This document shows, piece by piece, positions 1 through 9,979 of a stretch of 64,000 nucleotides of DNA. Positions within the stretch are counted from its first letter, which is position 1; every line of letters starts with the position of its first letter. The notes beneath the pieces are model-generated. The model made no database searches. It had not been told where the DNA came from and saw only the letters and a program-made list of their open reading frames with translations. This stretch comes from Nothopassalora personata (taxonomy: Eukaryota > Ascomycota > Dothideomycetes > Mycosphaerellales > Mycosphaerellaceae), in assembly GCA_033816765.1 (NCBI GenBank), contig CM066294.1:186001-250000 (forward strand), written 5' to 3'. The position numbers and the translations under genes were made by a program.

Positions 1-363
1 TTCCAAATAGTAAGATTAAACAGTAAGTTAAACGCTTCTAAACCATAAGGGTTCTTAGCGTTCCTAAATATAAAGGAGACATTACTAGTCTTAGCCTTAA
101 TCGCTTAATCACTAATAAGCGAGTAATCTCGAATTACTAAGTCGCTAGTAAGCGAGTAATCTCAAATTACTAAGTCGCTAGTAAGCGAGTAATCTCGAAT
201 TACTAAGTCGCTAGTAAGCGAGTAATCTCGAATTACCAAGTCGCTAGTAAGCGAGTAATCTCAAATTACTAAGTTGCTAGTAAGCGAGTAATCTTATGCG
301 GTGTACGTAATCTCTATAGCTAATAGTTAGGCGTGCCGTCGTAGCTTAAACCGAACCGTAACA
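1..363 (-). mobile_element. Right-hand LTR of a truncated gypsy-type element
   Basis: This LTR enters from the left edge and ends in CCGTAACA at 363, the same kind of end as the LTRs at 13813-14574 and 21219-21615. It shares with them a core (about 26-95) containing gttcctaaatataaaggaga, and a 33-bp tandem repeat. The sequence immediately right of 363 resumes a different gypsy RT frame, so this LTR marks an insertion into that RT. The orientation is inferred from element 1. The rest of the element lies outside the window. Confidence 0.6.
112..294. repeat. 33-bp tandem repeat inside the LTR, about 5.5 copies
   Basis: Units start at 112, 145, 178, 211, 244 and 277. Each holds attact...agtaat and a nested cgctagtaagcg, so every unit can fold into a hairpin. 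Related LTRs of element 1 carry only about two copies, so copy number varies within the family. Differences between units are mostly C/T and G/A transitions, as expected from RIP. Confidence 0.85.
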
Positions 364-3110
364 TTAAGTAGGGAAGGCTATCTTATACTCCTCGCCTCTT
401 ACTATCCGGAGGTAGTAGAATACGGCTACTACGTCTACCTTCGTTATCTACCTAGCTCTAGTAAGATTCTAAAGGGTCTCCGGGATTAACGGTAATAGGT
501 ATCGGTCCTACTTAGTAATTATATTTAGGACCCTATAGTTATAGTAGAACCGGAGCCCTCCGCTAGATTTCTTAATTAAGAGTATAGGGGCCGCTACTTC
601 TAAAGTAGAAGAGCGGATATATCCCTTACGCTAGAGTTCTATTAGCGACTTACGTAGGACGAGTAGTTTATCTTTTAATATACTCTATAACGATCACTGG
701 GATAGAGGTTTCTAGGATCCGTTAGCTTTCCTCCGGATCTTAATCTTATAATCTACATACCTACGGTAGGGTACTAGCTTATCTACTTCCCGTAACGAGA
801 ATACCGGGAGTATTTCCTAAAGTTCTAGAGGTAACCTCTTCTTTAGCTCTTCCCGTATAGGCGGATCCTTCTGTTAGGAACCGCTGTACGTTATCACAAC
901 TCGGGCTTGGATCTTTGCAGGGATGTCTCAATCAGTTATGAAGGTAGTGGTTCCAAACAGTATATGGTGTATACTTAAAATGAGTTGAGCACGAGGCTCC
1001 TATCTACTCGTAAAGAAGCGTCGTCTATATAGTGCCATGTCTTGGCGTGATCTGTCCTGCTCTGCCCTGAGCGAGTCTGATCAACTGATCAAGAGTGATC
1101 AGGACCGATCAGTCCTGATCGCTCTGTCACGTGACTCCCCAGGCATCCATGTCTGCAGCTTCGTCTGGTTTCCTGCTCCGTTGTCCAACCATTTGCACCG
1201 ATAACACTGTTCCGTAACACCTTCTTACTTAGGGCTTTCTTAGTATCCTAAACCGTTACCGTAGTAATTATATATTTATCCGCCTCTCGCTTATAGTAAT
1301 TACGTCCTTTAGATACTTATCTCCCCGCTAATCTATAGTAGTACTAACGTTCTTCTAGAATAGTCTACATCTTATTATACGCCTTCTATAGGTTCCCTAG
1401 AATTATTAAAAAGTCTAGGTTAGGTATAACGTATACGTATACTACTTAATAGATACTAGTAATTTCTATATAGAAAGCGACTACTCCTTTAATCAAGTTC
1501 CGTATAGTCTTAGTAAATCCTATAGCCCTACGGCTCTTATTACTAATATACGTAAGACTAAGCCCTTTAGCGAGGTCTCTATTATTTATAATATAGTATA
1601 TATATTCTTTACTTATTAGGGTAAACGTTCCGTAACTATCGTTTAGAAGTACGTTAGTATATATAAGATTCCCGTTTATAGAGCTCTTAACCGTATTCTA
1701 ATCCTTTACTGGTACTTCTCTCTCCTAGTAATAGTTTTTCCCTAGGAGCTAGTCTTTTCCTATATTGTCGTTAACCGACTCTAAACTATTATTCTCTAGG
1801 ACTGGATATATGTATATAGTATTAATCCTAGTGGGGTTAACGGCCGCTACCTATAGATAGTCCTTTACTTAATGTCCGCTCGCTCTATAGCGGAAGTAGA
1901 GCTATCCCTAGCGATACCTATCTCTCTCTACGGTATCTATCTATTTCGCTCTTTACTTCCTCTTATCTTCTTTCCGGTCCCTACGGCTTCTCGAGCGGCC
2001 TCCGCTTATTTACGTTAGTTCTATAACCTTATCGCTATTAGCGTTAACCTATACTATAACAGGCCCTATTACTAAACGTATAGTAAATAGAATAATTGCG
2101 CTATAGTACTTATTATTTTCCTTCTACTTCTTATAGGCTAATTTGAACTAGTCCGTATCCTCGAGGTTTATTATAATCCGTTCTACCTCCTCCGTATACT
2201 TATAGTATATCTCTTTTTTTAGTATACCGGTAGTATATATCTATACGGGATTTAAGAGGGTATTACGAAGGTAACTAATCTTAGCGTCGGCGCTCTAGCT
2301 CTCTCTACTTACGCTAAGTAGGAGTCTATTAAACTTTATCTAGTAGTTATACGAGGGTTAGTCGTTTAAGTATCTAATCTTAGTAAGCTATTCTAGAGCC
2401 TTAGCGCGCTTATTACTATAGTTAAAGACCTTCTTAAGCTATAAGAAGAATACTACGGGGTCCTTACTATATTTACTATCTCCCTTTTCCTAAAAGTATT
2501 ATATTCTTACGCGCTCCTTTGCCGGTAGAGTATTATAAATCGCGTCCTAATAGAACTCGTTAGAAAGCGTCGGGTTTAGTATAGACCGTACTTAAAAAGA
2601 GCTTTTTAGCCTTAGTAAGTAGTCGTAAAACGTCTCTACCTAACTATTCTAGGTAGGTAGGTTCTAGGCTCTAGGTCCCGACAATTTACTACTAGATTAC
2701 TATCCTATTACCGTAGAGTTTAGCGTTTAAAGTAGCTACCTTATTAGGATAGTTATAGAAGCGTCTTCCTATACCGGCGGTAGTAATATTACGGGAGTCG
2801 ACTATAGTTAAGCTTCCTCTAACTCCTTAAGGGCGGCGTACGTTACTATAACTTAGCCTCTATTACGTCCTAACGTTAGTATAGTTAATAGAGTATAAAC
2901 TATAACCTCTTATTTAAGGTATGTACATTAGGGTTGTCGCTACCTAACGATACGATTATAACTACCGATCGTTCTATAGTAGATACCTAGCTATATTAAA
3001 TAGATTAAACTTAATGTTATAGGTAAGTAACGTATATACAAAAGCTCTATATAGTATTTACTAAGTTTAATACGGAAGAAAGGAGAAGTTAGACGTAGTC
3101 TAAAATAAAG
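364..3110 (-). pseudogene. RIP-degraded Ty3/gypsy gag-protease-RT relic
   Basis: One minus-strand frame, interrupted almost only by TAG/TAA in place of Gln/Trp codons, runs from about 3110 to 1226 and resumes from 871 to 364. It gives a gag region, then a zinc-knuckle-like LYFRYRASGHQVKDYLQ whose cysteines read Tyr (CX2CX4HX4C expected), then a protease-like segment around 1660, then an RT start with APILLIKKSSGGLRF and YRVLN (family motif DYRALN). The solo LTR at 872-1219 lies between protease and RT. The RT stops at the LTR ending at 363, before its catalytic aspartates. It is non-functional. Boundaries are approximate. Confidence 0.75.
872..1219. mobile_element. Solo LTR without RIP damage, TSD ccttc
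   Basis: The 348-bp sequence starts TGTTAGGAAC and ends GTTCCGTAACA, and is flanked by the perfect 5-bp duplication ccttc (867-871 and 1220-1224). TG and CA dinucleotides are frequent inside it, unlike its surroundings. The interior has a cluster of GATCA motifs and a perfect 8-bp inverted repeat, atcaggac/gtcctgat. No internal coding region is present, so it is a solo LTR left by recombination. It splits the gypsy relic between protease and RT. Confidence 0.85.
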
Positions 3111-4860
3111 TGACCGGAGACTACTATAGCATATAGGCGTATAGGCGCAGCTAGTACTAAGATACTAGGGCTCGCCCCTTATACTATTATAGGATTTGTT
3201 ACAAATTCTCATTTAATATTCTACTAGCTAATAATACTAGTATTTATTCTATTATCTTAGTAGTAGAGTATACTCTTATGATATAGGGACTAAACGTTAT
3301 ATTATAAAAACATAATATCTATACTAACGTTCTATATAGTTATTAATAGTTTTAACGTAGAAGGAATAAAAATATTATTACTCTCTAAATATATATAATT
3401 ATAAATAGATATAGCCTATACTAAGACCTTAGAGCTAGTTCTTTACAATACCTCATATAAGTTTAATTGTTATACTAAATAGCTATATAATATAATATTA
3501 TATTTACTATCTCTATATTTTCCATCTATGTTACTAGTGCTACTATAATAGTAATTAAAATAGTTCATTTATTAAAGTAGAAAATTTAATAAGATCATTT
3601 AATAGTACTAAGAGATAGAGTATAGAATAGTAGAATTAAGAGAGTTAATAATATAATACTACTATTACTAATATAGTACTTATACTTTTTAAAGAAAAGT
3701 AATATAGCTATAACTAAACTTACTAGAATACTTATCTATAACTAGTAGTAGTAACCATAAATAGTATAGTTAGTAGAAGTAAGTATTATTTAAAACATAT
3801 TAAGTATAGATAGTTTAATATACTACTAGTATATTTAAAGCCTTAACTATATAAAAAAGTATTAGTATTATAAGTAGAGCGGTACTAAAAACATTAGAGC
3901 TTTTAGAGTTATTACTCTAGCTTAATTAGCTAACTATTCTAAAAGTATAGTTTAGAGTAGAAGCCATTACTATTTATAGTCTATATATATATCTTAACAG
4001 AGTTCTTAGAATATTTTCGTCTAAATACTCCTTAATATACATGTAGTACTCTAATAAAGTTATAGTAGTATTAACTATAGGTAGAGAACATTAAAGCTAT
4101 ATAAAGGTTATAATTTACATTAGAGATATTAAAATTTAGATAGTCTAGATCTATCTTAGATCGCAATATGTACGACCGTACATTGCCTATATAGAACTTA
4201 TATAGGCTACAAATTTCAATCTCTAATCCTTACTTCTTAGGGTTTGTATTAATTAATTAACTTGATCTATTTAAACTACTTACGTAAAAGGTTTCCTTTA
4301 AGTTATTCAAGTAAGGTTATATAACACCTAGTTAAGTAATATACAATACTATTAGTTAAGTTAAGTAAGGAAATAAGGATATATAGTATAGTATGTATGT
4401 TACTTTACTATAGTCTCTACTACTAAATAAGGGGTATATACTATAGATTCGTAGTATAAACATAGATAAACATAGAATGAATACTATATCTATAGCTTAG
4501 CTACGAACTTAGCCGCTGCGGCCCGTAACCCCGTCACCCCGTCATAACCCGGAGAATTCAGTAATCTTATTAATAACGCGTGTAGACAACACCGGACCTA
4601 CACCTTCTATATCATCGCTCTACCTCTACATTATATATACTATCTCGCAACTATCTTTAGATACGTCGTAGAAGATATTAGGAAAACGACCTGCCTACGA
4701 GGGCTCCGTAAGCTAACCTGTACAAACAGTGCGAAAATCTCATTTTTTGCATAGTTAAGCAAGTCAAGTTAGTCAAGTATAGGCTCTGAATATTATTTAA
4801 GCAAGTAACTAGTCATTTATCCAAGCAAGTATAAACTTTTGCGTCAGTTAAGTGACTTAC
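3111..4860. other. AT-rich RIPped tract, no gene recognised
   Basis: Base composition is very AT-rich with TA steps everywhere and stops in all frames. A short hairpin (gcctatata/tatataggc) lies near 4175-4205. From about 4740 several copies of aagcaagt/cttactt occur at the transition into the gene island. It probably contains the 5' part of the gypsy relic and other repeats, but no domain could be read. Confidence 0.5.
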
Positions 4861-4916
4861 TTGATTAATTGATGACAGGCCTGTTACTTCTAGAGCGTAA
4901 AACATAGACGATAGCA

Positions 4917-5746
4917 TTATAAGCTACGGCGCTTATTATCATCGACCCGATGCTGTTCAGCCCAGGCAAACACTGCATCGTAGTCTCTACATTGGTGCTG
5001 GTAACCATAACCTGAAACCCCCTTGTCAAGAGGTGGCGCTGCCATCCATTCGAGGGTCGTATCGCTCGCACAAATAAGAGCTTGACGCAGGTAGTCCCAG
5101 CAGTGTTCCACATGCATCGGCTCGATATCATCATGTGTTCCTCGTTGCAAATTGAAGTATGATTTCTGCACGTTGTACTACACGCACTAGTTTGAGCCAA
5201 TGATCGCGGAAAGACATCAATGATAGAAGGGCGGTACTTACAAGACAGTGCAACTGATGGAAGACGGCGACCATCGCTTTCTGATGTTGGACTGATAAGT
5301 CGAGCCCCGGCATGGGCTCCAATTGGGTTTCATTGTTGACATACACGAAACCTTTGCCTCCTGATACGCACGCACGATCGAGGTCAGTAGCTGCGAAAGA
5401 AGCGTTTTCGTGATGCGTACGCACTTGGAATCAACTGCATCCATGCCTCTTCACCCTCGGCAGTGTCCGAGGAGAATACGCGCTCAAGCGTGAAAATGCG
5501 CGTAGTGGACACGTCTGGAGGGAGCCATGATACAGGCACAGAGCGCTCATGGGGTATCAAGTTCCAGGCTAGCATGATAGCAGCAGCGGCAAACAGCAAC
5601 ATGCTGGTGACGAGAAGCGCCGTCATCAAGGTACAGATGCCATAATTCCGCCTCTTCCAGGATGGTATTGGCCGAGTCGTACTATGGCCATCGAGCAAGC
5701 GGTCTTGCTCCCAGCCCTCAGAACTGGGCTTGTCAGTATCGTCCAT
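4917..5746 (-). CDS. UstYa family (DUF3328) membrane oxidase/cyclase 1
   Basis: UstYa-family proteins catalyse oxidative or cyclising modification of ribosomal peptides in fungal RiPP pathways such as ustiloxin and cyclochlorotine. Three exons (5425-5746, 5242-5360, 4917-5165) join in frame to 229 residues. Intron 1 (5361-5424) has donor GTGCGT and acceptor TATCAG; intron 2 (5166-5241) has GTAAGT and GTGCAG. A single membrane segment lies at about residues 36-61 after a basic stretch (WKRRN), as in a type II anchor. The two family signatures are HQLHC (142-146) and HVEHC (165-169); EHCWDYLRQALIC follows the usual HC-DxLRQ-C pattern. Length is typical for the family. The ATG at 5746 is the first in frame. 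The peptide substrate is unknown. Confidence 0.9.
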
Positions 5747-6540
5747 GGAGATTCACCTGCACCCTGCTCTTTCCCACCGGCTCCTGCTTTTATACAACAA
5801 ATGTCAAGAACCAGTGGATGTACCTAGCTTTTGAGGCATGTTTTTGGAGCTTGCGGCCGCTCTCGTGCCACTTGCGCTCTTTCGGCACTCCGATGCCAGA
5901 CCTCATGGCCGAAATGTTGACTCATCGAGGTAACGGTAGTCGAGACATGGCCGGGCAGCAGTCGCTTCCCATCGGGAAGTTGCTAGTCGTCCAAATGTCG
6001 GTCTTGTCGGTGTAATTTCCTTTCGAGTAGGATTCGCGAGTCCGACGTCTTTGGCCCGGCCCACGACTTGACCGGGTAAGTGATTTAGTTGCAATGGTTC
6101 TCACTCACGATGACTGAACCTGAGCTCGGGCAAACAGCTGCATGACCGGATTGTGCGAAAGGCCGTGCTACTGTAGGCATTATTATCACCGGCACAAGTG
6201 GCAACAGCATCCAGTGACCAGCCAGGCTCCTTCGTCCGACCGCCGATAAGCATGTCTGTGCTGAACCTCCCTTAGTAGATCGCCTGTCATGTGATCCGGG
6301 CAACGCCTTGAGACTGTAAATCATCAGCATGAGTTCTGCCATCGTGGCCGCTTCTAAAGCTCCCTTTCACCCCGTGTACAGCCGGAATTTCGGTGTTTGC
6401 TGGGATCCAGAATCGGGAGGACGCAACAAGTCCGAACTCTAGAGGTCTATACACAGTGCGTTCGGCTCTTGACAGAGCTGCCAGTCAAATTGTCTCGCAG
6501 CAAAGCTTAACAGAGGCAACTCATGGAGAAAGACGGAAAT
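5747..6540. other. Upstream region of UstYa gene 1, no gene recognised
   Basis: This is the 5' flank of the minus-strand UstYa gene, with normal base composition. Short open frames occur on both strands but none shows a family motif, splice signals or a signal peptide that I could support. Confidence 0.45.
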
Positions 6541-6728
6541 GGACGCCCAGATCGGTGTAGAAGTATGTTGCGGAGTGTGCACAGTCGCATCCAGTGCACA
6601 GCCCAATGAAATCTAACTGTTGTTTAGGCGACACCAGTAATATTTGACCGCTCAGGCCTCAGTTTGGTGGACTGTGCAAAGGATGCCACTGTGCACGCTC
6701 CTCAACGAACTTCTAGCCGAGTCGGTCC
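6541..6728. repeat. Imperfect inverted repeat, about 60-bp arms
   Basis: The left arm (6541-6602) contains gtgcacagtcgcatcc and the right arm (6668-6728) contains its inverted relative ggatgccactgtgcac. The homology extends outward through tagaagt and cggag on the left and their complements on the right. Arms are separated by about 65 bp. It resembles a small foldback element. No target duplication was identified. Confidence 0.65.
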
Positions 6729-6960
6729 CCATACACCCGCAAAGTGATGCACGATCGCATGTGGAGCGAGCACTCAGTCATTAAGTTTAGGGCAGCGACA
6801 TCAAATATCGACGGCAGCTGCCTGGATGATATACTGGATTTTGACGAGACCGTGCATCTCGTACAGCCGTGCGCCGAACTCTTAAAGCAAATAAGGGAAA
6901 TGCGAGCAACAACTCAACCCAGCCAAGCGACTCGACCCCACCGTCCGAAGTCATGCTACT

Positions 6961-7485
6961 ATGCTATGCAATATTCCGCGCCATGCTGCCGGGGGTGGGT
7001 CCGTGGATTAGCCGTCCCGCGTTCCTCATAGTAAACACGCGTAGAACCTGGGAATAGCGATATTCTGTCCCAATCTCATGAATATTATCGTGTCGTTGAT
7101 ATAACCTCGTCGTCGCCAGTCCCAGGTGTTGTTTGCCTCACATGGCGGCAGGCTCCAAGCGTCGTAGCAGCACTGCTGGGCCATCTTCGAGACCAGCCAA
7201 ACGCGTTCGACAGCCACCTCGTCCAAAGCCTTATGATAACACACTCCAAGCTCTTGAGCGAATAGTCGTTGGATCTCGTTCTGCTGCCATTGCGGCAACC
7301 TAGCAGGCATAGATAACGCCAACAACACCTGGGACTGGCGACAGTAACGATATAACGACGACACGACGATATAGCGATGATAAAGTACTGGATTCCCGGG
7401 TTCTACAGCAAGATACTATGGGGCTTGGCAGGACGGTGATACCGCGGCTATGCGGCCCAGCATGGCGCGGAATATTGCATAGCGT
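6961..7485. repeat. Imperfect inverted repeat, about 170-bp arms
   Basis: The left arm 6961-7134 and right arm 7318-7485 share near-identical outer ends (ctatgcaatattccgcgcca and its complement) and inner ends (cgccagtcccaggtgttgtt and its complement), with a more divergent middle that still shares gtagaacc.gggaat. About 180 bp lie between the arms. The right arm overlaps the last codons of the neighbouring UstYa gene. It looks like a foldback or MITE-like element. No open frame inside has a recognisable product. Confidence 0.75.
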
Positions 7486-8479
7486 AATAAGCTCCATGTC
7501 TGTGGTTGTATTCCTTAGCAGAACGCCCCTCCTCTGCACCGTATTTGTACACAGTGTCCCAATCTTTGCAGATATGCGTAGTACCCCACCCTTCCGTACC
7601 TGTTCGATTCGGTTCTAGATGACCTTCGAGAGCAGTGTCGCCATGGCACATCACTACTTGGCGTAGATATTCCACGCAGTGGAATATATGTTTGCGCTGC
7701 TGGGTCAATGGTTCTTCGAAGAACAGACTCGATAATGCGGAGCGTAACGCATTCTACGCCATGTCAGTGCTGTCAAGTAAGCGTTTGAGGCTGGCTACTC
7801 CACTTACTAGGCAGTGAATCTGGTGGAAGACCGAGATGACGTGGAAAGGTGGGTGAGATTTGCTTAACACCAGACCTGGTGGCAGTATGCGACCTCCAGT
7901 ATCATTTACGTGGACGAAACCGCCTCCCGCTAATCACATATATCAGTATCGCTCTCCTTGCCTGCTTTGTTGAGCTTTGTTTACCAGGAGTCAGATCTTC
8001 CCAATTCATGTCCACCTCTGCCCGCAGCGATGCGGATGGCTCCTCTGTGCTATCAAGAGCGAGACTTGCGTTGCTTTTAAAACTCACCGCTGTCAGAGGG
8101 ACTAAGATGCGGTCAATAGTTAGCCTATCGCCTTCGCGGGGTCGGCAGAGTCTTGCAACTTGCAATTTGGGATCAGCCCATTGATCTCTTCTGCGAGGCC
8201 CGCAGCGCTGAATGCAGTCTTGGAGTCCTCTAGCTTTGCATAATCTCGCATCAAAGCGATCGTGAGTGCCATGCAGCAAGCAGCAAGAATGACAGACAGC
8301 CCTGCGAATAGGATTGTGGATCGACCTAGGTGTTTCCAGCTTCGGTCATCGTCAATGTTATGCGCCAGATCCTGCGTCGTTTGCTTCGTGGTTTCTGGAA
8401 GATTTTCAAATAACGCCGGTGGGCTCTCTGCTTGAGATATGCTGGTATATTTCTCGAACATACTAGATAAGCAAGGCAA
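7448..8479 (-). CDS. UstYa family (DUF3328) membrane oxidase/cyclase 2
   Basis: Four exons (8164-8479, 7985-8101, 7808-7929, 7448-7753) join in frame to 286 residues. A membrane segment lies at about 54-77. After it come NGLIPN, then WEDLTP and GGGFVHVN, the usual block before the first motif HQIHC (180-184); the second is HIFHC (207-211), followed by VEYLRQVVMC. Intron 1 (8102-8163) needs a GC donor (GCAAGT) to keep frame and has a GCTAAC branch point; intron 2 (7930-7984) is GTAAAC..TTAG; intron 3 (7754-7807) is GTAAGT..GTAG with CTGAC. Start could be Met1 (8479) or Met7 (8461). The last dozen residues come from the arm of an inverted repeat and extend past the usual family end. A peptide-modifying role is inferred from the family. 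Confidence 0.87.
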
Positions 8480-8983
8480 GAAAAACGAGTTTCGTCCAAG
8501 GCATTAGAAAATGCGATTTTCGGTTCGATGGAGCGAATATATGCATGTGAGGTTGACGGCAAATAATACAACACACTAAATCCCGAAAATACGACACATC
8601 GGCAGTCCACGGCAGAGCAGTATAGAATACACCGATGCCTGATCGAGGGTAGTCGTGGACGCTAGCGGATCCATTTACATCCAGGATGGATGTTGGCGAA
8701 TTTTGGCTGGTGAGAGGAGCTCATGACCTTTGATTTACTTTAACCGCAAATGACATTTCGTCCACTTTGACGATGAAACCTCAGACTCCACTTCGCGGAA
8801 ACGATTCATTGCATATCTATCCACACACCGAACCCCTTCTAAGGTATCGGAAACATATCCCAACTTTGCTAAGCAAAAGATTAGCGATTTCGTCGGAGTT
8901 TGATGTTGAATCAATAAGCTATTCTACAATGGCTTCTCCCTCGACCACGCGATAATCTATAATTGGGTCCACAGCCCACTGGT
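8480..8983. other. Intergenic, upstream of UstYa gene 2
   Basis: This stretch is the promoter side of UstYa gene 2 and the 3' side of the broken secreted-protein gene, both on the minus strand. Base composition is normal. No convincing coding frame, repeat or terminator was found. Confidence 0.4.
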
Positions 8984-9390
8984 CTAGCAACAGTAGCAGT
9001 ACGAGTTCCTTCCAAGTTGAATGCAGCAGGGCAGGTCGCCGTCGTTCGAACCATCACCGTCCCTGCATCGCTATAGTACGACGTCATTTTTTGCTCTCTA
9101 TAGCAGACTATTATGAACTTACCTTCTGTAGGTTGGCCATTGGAACAGTCTCCACGGACCTGTACTTAAGGAATGTTCCCGTCATCTCAACACCGTCGTC
9201 ACGGACCATAAGCTTCGAGCCAAGATCTTCGATTTCGGCCTTCTCCCCGTGGGGAGTTGCAAGGCAAATTGCCGCCTGCATTGAAGTGTAAGTAATGAAA
9301 TATGTCCCGAACCGCTAGAAATAATCTATTGTTATAAAGATAAGGTATGTACTCACAAGAGCAACAATCTTAAAAAATGACTGACTGCAT
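8984..9390 (-). pseudogene. Small secreted Cys-rich protein gene, broken by a 1-base shift
   Basis: A TATATAAG box lies about 100 bp upstream of an ATG at 9390 that opens a hydrophobic signal-peptide-like start. A run of six T (9372-9377 on the complement) puts a stop at codon 7; a run one base shorter would join it to the next exon. Introns are well formed: 9276-9356 (GTGAGT..TGCAG) and 9071-9122 (GTAAGT..TATAG). Exon 2 (9123-9275) is the only open frame of the three there. Exon 3 in the spliced frame is Cys-rich (six Cys in 28 residues) and ends at 8984. A second frame in exon 3 is longer and also protein-like, so a further shift is possible. The family is not recognised. Lying between UstYa genes, it is a candidate peptide precursor, but it has no repeated cores. 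Confidence 0.5.
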
Positions 9391-9488
9391 TGTGCGAGTT
9401 GGATTCGATTGAGCTTCTAAGAGTAGTATTGTATTGAATTGGGTAGTGATGATGATGAACGATCCAGTTACCACCTAGGTAGAGGAGG

Positions 9489-9496
9489 CTTATATA
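9489..9496 (-). promoter_or_regulatory. TATA box of the broken secreted-protein gene
   Basis: TATATAAG on the minus strand sits about 100 bp upstream of the ATG at 9390, a usual spacing for an ascomycete core promoter plus 5' leader. The leader between them has no ATG in a competing frame that I could see. Confidence 0.55.
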
Positions 9497-9532
9497 TTGA
9501 AATCTTCCGGTGTCTATCGCTGTATTGAGCGG

Positions 9533-9771
9533 TGTCCATAGCTGTATCGAGCCTGATCTCATTGCGAGATACACTTCTTTGCCGCCAGCGACGACTATCT
9601 CGAATTGGAGTCAAGAGAAAAGCCGGACCGGTAGAATCAAAAGCGTGAAGGTGTCCGTCGCTGTATCGAGCTTGATCTCATTGCGAGATACACTTCTTTG
9701 CCGCCAGCGACGACTATCTCGAATTGGAGTCAAGAGAAGAGCCGGATCGGGAGAATCGTAAGGGTGAAGGT
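9533..9771. repeat. 119-bp tandem duplication in a divergent promoter
   Basis: Two nearly identical 119-bp units (from about 9533 and 9652) share long stretches such as gatctcattgcgagatacac and cgactatctcgaattggagt. A third partial copy of the unit start (gctgtattgagc) lies at about 9520. The period is not a multiple of three, so it is not a coding repeat. It lies between the minus-strand secreted-protein gene and the plus-strand UstYa gene 3, so it is placed to act on both. One unit contains CGGACCG, an inverted CGG triplet of the kind Zn2Cys6 proteins bind; a regulatory role is inference. Confidence 0.8.
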
Positions 9772-9979
9772 GTCTGGAAATTGGAGGGCGTAAGTAACGG
9801 TGTTCTATGGAATATAGTAATTCATCGAGTGCCGCGATGCACCGACCACGGCGAATCGCCGGAATCGTAAGGCACGAGCTGCCAGCCCATAACGAACTAG
9901 ATCACGGATCGGTCATTGGAGAATGCAGACTTTTGATCCTTTTACCTTTGGTATGTACGCAGCGCATCATTGACAAGTC

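Noticed and set aside
112..294. 33-bp array considered as a CRISPR array
   Set aside because: Units are contiguous without unique spacers, lie inside an LTR, and the sequence is fungal.
4865..5645. Several open frames overlapping UstYa gene 1 on both strands (for example 4865-5200, 5238-5444, 5463-5645)
   Set aside because: They are shadows of the three-exon UstYa model, which explains both HxxHC motifs and the membrane segment.
5662..6342. Possible small genes at 5662-6015 (plus) and 6085-6342 (minus)
   Set aside because: No motif, no signal or splice structure, and composition like the surrounding promoter sequence.
6744..7364. Frames at 6744-7031 (plus) and 7026-7364 (minus)
   Set aside because: The YYAMQYSAPC match between 6744-7031 and UstYa 2 comes from the inverted repeat, not from a shared protein domain.
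9510..9761. Open frame through the 119-bp duplication, tested as a repeated-core peptide precursor
   Set aside because: The period is not a multiple of three, so the two copies are read in different frames; there is no signal peptide.
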